Assembly (NCBI RefSeq): GCF_011516635.5
Contig: NZ_CP096255.1
Coordinates: 9,745,501 to 9,809,500, forward strand
Length of the DNA: 64,000 nucleotides
Direction: 5' to 3'
Source: Bradyrhizobium barranii subsp. apii
Lineage (GTDB): Bacteria > Pseudomonadota > Alphaproteobacteria > Rhizobiales > Xanthobacteraceae
Each line of letters starts with the position of its first letter. Position 1 is the first letter of the stretch. The position numbers and the translations under genes are program-made. The notes under the pieces were generated by a model. It was given only the letters and a program-made list of their open reading frames with translations, made no database searches and was not told where the DNA came from. Below, piece after piece: positions 60,992 to 64,000 of the stretch.

Positions 60992-61915
60992 ATGCCCCTC
61001 CGCCTGATCTTCATGGGCACGCCCGATTTCTCCGTGCCGACGCTCCTCGAGCTGGTCTCGCACGGCCACGAGATCGCGGCGGTCTATACCCGCGCGCCCA
61101 AGCCCGGCGGGCGGCGCGGCCTTCAACTGCAGCCGACCCCGGTCGAGGAAGCCGCGCGAAAGCTCGGCGTGCCCGTGCTGACGCCGAAGTCGTTGAAGAC
61201 GCCCGAAGCGCTCGACGAGTTTCTCGCCTTTGACGCCGATGCCGCCGTCGTCGTCGCCTATGGCATGATCCTGCCGCAGGCGATCCTCGATGCGCCGAAG
61301 CTCGGCTGTTACAATCTGCACGCTTCGCTGCTGCCCCGCTGGCGCGGCGCCGCGCCGATCAACCGCGCGATCATGGAAGGCGATGCCGAGAGCGGCGTCA
61401 TGGTGATGAAGATGGATGTCGGTCTCGACACCGGTGACGTCGCCATGGCCGAGCGCATCGCGATTCCCGACAACATGACCGCGGTCGATCTGCATGACCG
61501 CCTCTCCCGGCTCGGTGCCGATCTGATGGTGCGCGCGATGGCCGCGCTCGCCCGCGGCGGGCTCCAGCTCAAGAAGCAGAGCGAGGATGGCGTCACCTAC
61601 GCCGCCAAGATCGACAAGGCCGAAGCCCGGATCGACTGGACCAGGCCTGCGCGCCCCGTGCTGCGCCACATCCACGGCCTGTCGCCGTTTCCCGGCGCCT
61701 GGGCCGAGCTTGAGAATGCGCGCGTAAAAATCCTGCGCTGCGAGTTGGCGAAGGGCTCCGGTGCACCCGGCGAGGTGCTCGACGACCAGCTCACGATTGC
61801 CTGCGGCGAGGGCGCGATCCGCATCCTCGAGCTCCAGCGCGAAGGCAAGGCGCGGATGCAGGCCACGGACTTCCTGCGCGGCGTGCCTGTGAAGCCGCCG
61901 ATGCGGCTGGCCTGA
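60992..61915 (+). CDS. fmt: Methionyl-tRNA formyltransferase
   Basis: A 307-residue enzyme that formylates initiator Met-tRNA using 10-formyltetrahydrofolate. The opening RLIFMGTPDFSVPTLLELVS is typical, and the active-site HxSLLPxxRGxxP segment reads NLHASLLPRWRGAAPINRAI. VMVMKMDVGLDTGDVAMAER contains the catalytic Asp. The C-terminal OB-like domain includes HGLSPFPGAWAE. The stop overlaps the truA start by 1 bp (TGATG-like). Confidence 0.96.
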   Translation: MPLRLIFMGTPDFSVPTLLELVSHGHEIAAVYTRAPKPGGRRGLQLQPTPVEEAARKLGVPVLTPKSLKTPEALDEFLAFDADAAVVVAYGMILPQAILDAPKLGCYNLHASLLPRWRGAAPINRAIMEGDAESGVMVMKMDVGLDTGDVAMAERIAIPDNMTAVDLHDRLSRLGADLMVRAMAALARGGLQLKKQSEDGVTYAAKIDKAEARIDWTRPARPVLRHIHGLSPFPGAWAELENARVKILRCELAKGSGAPGEVLDDQLTIACGEGAIRILELQREGKARMQATDFLRGVPVKPPMRLA

Positions 61916-62652
61916 TGCCCCGCTACAAGCTCACCATCGAATATGACGGCGCGCCGTTCTTCGGCTGGCAGGTGCAGGACACGCTGCCTTCCGTGCAGGG
62001 CGCGTTAGAGGCGGCGGTGAAGGCGATGACCGGCGCGGATCTGCGCGTGCACGGTGCGGGCCGCACCGATGCCGGCGTGCATGCGCGCGGCCAGGTCGCG
62101 CATGTCGACATCGACAAGCAGTTTCCGCCGGGCCGTTTTCGTGACGGGCTGAACGCGCATCTGCGCCCGCATCCGGTGGCGGTGTTAGAGGCCGAGATCG
62201 TCCCTGACACCTTCGAGGCACGCTTCTCGGCCGTGAAGCGGCACTACCGCTACCGCGTCGTCAACACCCGCGCCAATCTCGCGCTTGACATCGGTCACGC
62301 CTGGCGCGTGCCGCGCCGGCTCGATGCCGATGCGATGCATGCGGCGGCACAACGTCTGCTTGGCAAGCACGACTTCACGACGTTTCGCGACACCGAGTGC
62401 CAGGCCAAGTCACCGGAGAAAACGCTCGACCAGCTCGACGTGCTGCGCGACGGCCGCGAGATCACGATTCTCACCTCGGCACGCTCGTTCCTGCACAGCC
62501 AGGTGCGCTCGATGGTGGGATCGCTGGTCTGGGTCGGCGAGGGCCGCTGGACCGCGGACGATCTCACCGCCGCGCTCGCAGCCCGCAACCGCGCAGCGTG
62601 CGGCATCGTCGCGCCGCCTGACGGGCTGTATCTGATGAAGGTGGATTATTAG
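61915..62652 (+). CDS. truA: tRNA pseudouridine synthase A
   Basis: A 245-residue pseudouridine synthase that modifies positions 38-40 of tRNA anticodon stems. YKLTIEYDGAPFFGWQVQD is the start of the family, and the catalytic Asp lies in GAGRTDAGVHARGQVAHVDI. FLHSQVRSMVGSLVWVGEG is the C-terminal signature. The one-base overlap with fmt shows coupled translation. It is followed by a half repeat. Confidence 0.96.
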   Translation: MPRYKLTIEYDGAPFFGWQVQDTLPSVQGALEAAVKAMTGADLRVHGAGRTDAGVHARGQVAHVDIDKQFPPGRFRDGLNAHLRPHPVAVLEAEIVPDTFEARFSAVKRHYRYRVVNTRANLALDIGHAWRVPRRLDADAMHAAAQRLLGKHDFTTFRDTECQAKSPEKTLDQLDVLRDGREITILTSARSFLHSQVRSMVGSLVWVGEGRWTADDLTAALAARNRAACGIVAPPDGLYLMKVDY

Positions 62653-62672
62653 CGCCCGCTGCCGCCACAGAC

Positions 62673-62704
62673 GTCATGGCCGGGCTTGTCCCGGCCATCC
62701 ACGT
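62673..62704. repeat. Half copy of the MAGLVPAIHV-type repeat
   Basis: GTCATGGCCGGGCTTGTCCC with GGCCATCCACGT matches the left half of the element at 37290. No right half follows: the GIY-YIG gene begins 17 bp later. A full copy follows that gene at 63036. Confidence 0.85.
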
Positions 62705-62720
62705 GCGCCAACATGCAACC

Positions 62721-63011
62721 ATGCATGGTGGATGGGTCTACATCCTGGCGAGCGCGCCAAACGGCATTTTGTATGTCGGTGTGACGAGCGACATTATTCG
62801 CCGCATCTATGAGCATCGAAACGGACTCGTTCCCGGCTTCACCAAGAAGTACGGCGTCAAGCTGCTGGTCTATTTCGAGCGCTATGAGGATATCCAAACC
62901 GCTATCCAGCGCGAGCACAACATCAAGCATTGGTCGCGGACGTGGAAGGTGAGGTTGATCCTCAGGGATAATCCCCAATGGAAGGATCTGTACGAGACGA
63001 TTGTTCAATAA
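62721..63011 (+). CDS. GIY-YIG nuclease family protein (YhbQ-like)
   Basis: A 96-residue small GIY-YIG domain protein. The GIY-YIG region is GGWVYILASAPNGILYVGVT, with the Arg of IIRRIYEHRNG and the catalytic Glu region LVYFERYEDIQTAIQREHNI. The Trp-rich C-terminus HWSRTWKVRLI matches YhbQ-like proteins. ATG 62721 was chosen; the frame extends back to 62676 but those residues are only the translated half repeat. Members are common in Bradyrhizobium with unknown targets. It is flanked by copies of one repeat family. Confidence 0.85.
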   Translation: MHGGWVYILASAPNGILYVGVTSDIIRRIYEHRNGLVPGFTKKYGVKLLVYFERYEDIQTAIQREHNIKHWSRTWKVRLILRDNPQWKDLYETIVQ

Positions 63012-63035
63012 GTCGTGCCGAGCTCTCGCCACATC

Positions 63036-63124
63036 GTCATGGCCGGGCTCGTCCCGGCCATCCACGATCTTTCTTGTCAGGAGCGCCGAAGAACGTGGAT
63101 GCCCGGGACAAGCCCGGGCATGAC
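63036..63124. repeat. MAGLVPAIHV-type inverted repeat
   Basis: GTCATGGCCGGGCTCGTCCC with GGCCATCCACGA is mirrored by GAACGTGGATGCCCGGGACA with GCCCGGGCATGAC. It lies at the convergent junction between the GIY-YIG gene and dapE. Confidence 0.92.
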
Positions 63125-63152
63125 GGCGGTGGGTTGGGCGGCGATTAGCGCC

Positions 63153-64000
63153 CTACCCAAAATACCTTGTCAGTATCCCACGATACACCTGCGTCAATCT
63201 CTCCAAATCCACCACCGGCACGCGCTCGTCGACCTGGTGCATGGTCTGGCCGACCAGGCCGAACTCGATCACCGGACAGTAGCTCGAGATGAAGCGCGCG
63301 TCCGAGGTGCCGCCTGAGGTCGACAGCTCGGGCTTGCGCCCCGTCACCTCTTCGATCGCGGAGACCGCGAGGTCGGTGAACGGGCCGGGCTTGGTCACGA
63401 ACACGTTCGAGTTCGAGGGCTCCCAGACGATGCGAGCCTTGATGCGGTTGCCGCAGGCTTTCGTCAGGCGCGTCTCGACCAGCTCGCGCAAGGATGCCTG
63501 GGTGTGGTTGTCATTGTAGCGGATGTTGAATTTTGCGCGGGCTTCGCCGGGGATGACGTTGTTGGCCTTGTTGCCGACGTCCACCGAGGTGAATTCGAGA
63601 TTGGAGGCCTGGAATTGCGCGCTGCCATGGTCGAGGGGGTCGTCACTGATCGCCACGATCAGCCGCGAGATATCAGGCACCGGATTGGACGCGCGGTGCG
63701 GATAGGCGACATGGCCCTGCACGCCGTCGACATAGAGCGTGCCGGACTGCGAGCCGCGGCGGCCGACCTTGATGGTGTCGCCGAGCGTCTCGACGTTGGA
63801 GGGTTCGCCGAGCACGCAATGGTCGAACTTTTCGCCGCGCTCCGCGGCCCATTTCAACAGCTTGATGGTGCCGTTGATGGAGACGTCTTCCTCGTCGCCG
63901 GTGATCAGGAACGAGATCGAGCCCTTTCCATCGGCGCGCGGCGTGCCGCCATTCGCGGCGAGATGCTCGAGCACGGCTGCGACCGAGCAGGCGATGCCGC
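63153..64000 (-). CDS. dapE: Succinyl-diaminopimelate desuccinylase, 5' part beyond window
   Basis: A zinc-dependent M20 family hydrolase in lysine/diaminopimelate synthesis, supplying cell wall precursor. About 282 C-terminal residues are visible; the frame runs to the right edge, so the N-terminal metal ligands are outside. SFLITGDEEDVSINGTIKLL contains the catalytic Glu pair, VDGVQGHVAYPHRASNPVPD the dimerisation-domain His, and ELSTSGGTSDARFISSYCPV the substrate-binding segment. VEFGLVGQTMHQVDE-like sequence (read IEFGLVGQTMHQVDERVPV) has the last metal His. Confidence 0.95.
   Translation of the reverse strand, partial: GIACSVAAVLEHLAANGGTPRADGKGSISFLITGDEEDVSINGTIKLLKWAAERGEKFDHCVLGEPSNVETLGDTIKVGRRGSQSGTLYVDGVQGHVAYPHRASNPVPDISRLIVAISDDPLDHGSAQFQASNLEFTSVDVGNKANNVIPGEARAKFNIRYNDNHTQASLRELVETRLTKACGNRIKARIVWEPSNSNVFVTKPGPFTDLAVSAIEEVTGRKPELSTSGGTSDARFISSYCPVIEFGLVGQTMHQVDERVPVVDLERLTQVYRGILTRYFG

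Noticed and set aside
1..64000. tRNA, rRNA, CRISPR arrays, prophage, transposase or integrase genes
   Set aside because: I looked for these and found no supporting sequence. The repeats are palindromic elements without spacers or transposase genes.

Overview
The window looks like chromosomal DNA from a high-GC alphaproteobacterium, most likely Bradyrhizobium or a close relative (Nitrobacteraceae). This is inferred from several things: the GC-rich codon use, the class I lysyl-tRNA synthetase, the DUF2865 and DUF6460-type proteins, the ffs-dnaX-ybaB-recR order, and many GC-rich inverted repeats of kinds familiar in that group. I see no rRNA, tRNA, CRISPR array, prophage, integrase or insertion sequence. 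Both edges cut a gene: a sugar ABC permease on the left and dapE on the right.

Layout. 1-3.9 kb: the end of a sugar ABC importer, then an aldo/keto reductase and a lactonase-like amidohydrolase, which fit a non-phosphorylating aldose pathway. 4-10.4 kb: small metabolic and exported proteins (NTF2-like, RidA, an LpqC-like esterase, an FAD dehydrogenase, a ClpP-like periplasmic protein, SCO, a periplasmic binding protein). 10.5-18 kb: lysS, an alpha carbonic anhydrase, an S24-type regulator, pyrD, a MATE exporter and an MBL hydrolase. 18-27.9 kb: a complete ligase-associated DNA damage response set (ATP-dependent ligase, MBL exonuclease, DEXH helicase, PdeM), split by a methyltransferase and an ABC binding protein. 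It is followed by an unknown gene behind a LexA-type box. 28-45.3 kb: pyrE, GST, LysE, polA, an acyltransferase, UDP-glucose dehydrogenase, hrpB, an aspartic protease, phosphomannomutase, an Lrp regulator, a PfkB kinase, nudC and a HIT protein. 45.5-49.9 kb: a catabolic operon of an enolase-superfamily enzyme, an SDR and a polar amino acid ABC importer. 50-53.7 kb: catalase, an HD hydrolase and a GlxA-type regulator. 53.7-64 kb: SRP RNA, dnaX, ybaB, recR, ampG, rmuC, def, fmt, truA, a GIY-YIG nuclease and dapE.

The most unusual points are these. A palindromic repeat lies in frame inside the DNA ligase. The unknown gene beside the repair genes has an exact GAAC-N7-GAAC box. The rmuC/def promoter region has a cluster of CtrA-like sites. 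The S24 regulator, the SDR and the proofreading domain of DNA polymerase I have all lost catalytic residues. All eight convergent gene junctions in the window carry a long inverted repeat.

All assignments come from reading the sequence and from family knowledge. No database search was run, and alignments to E. coli proteins are from memory.
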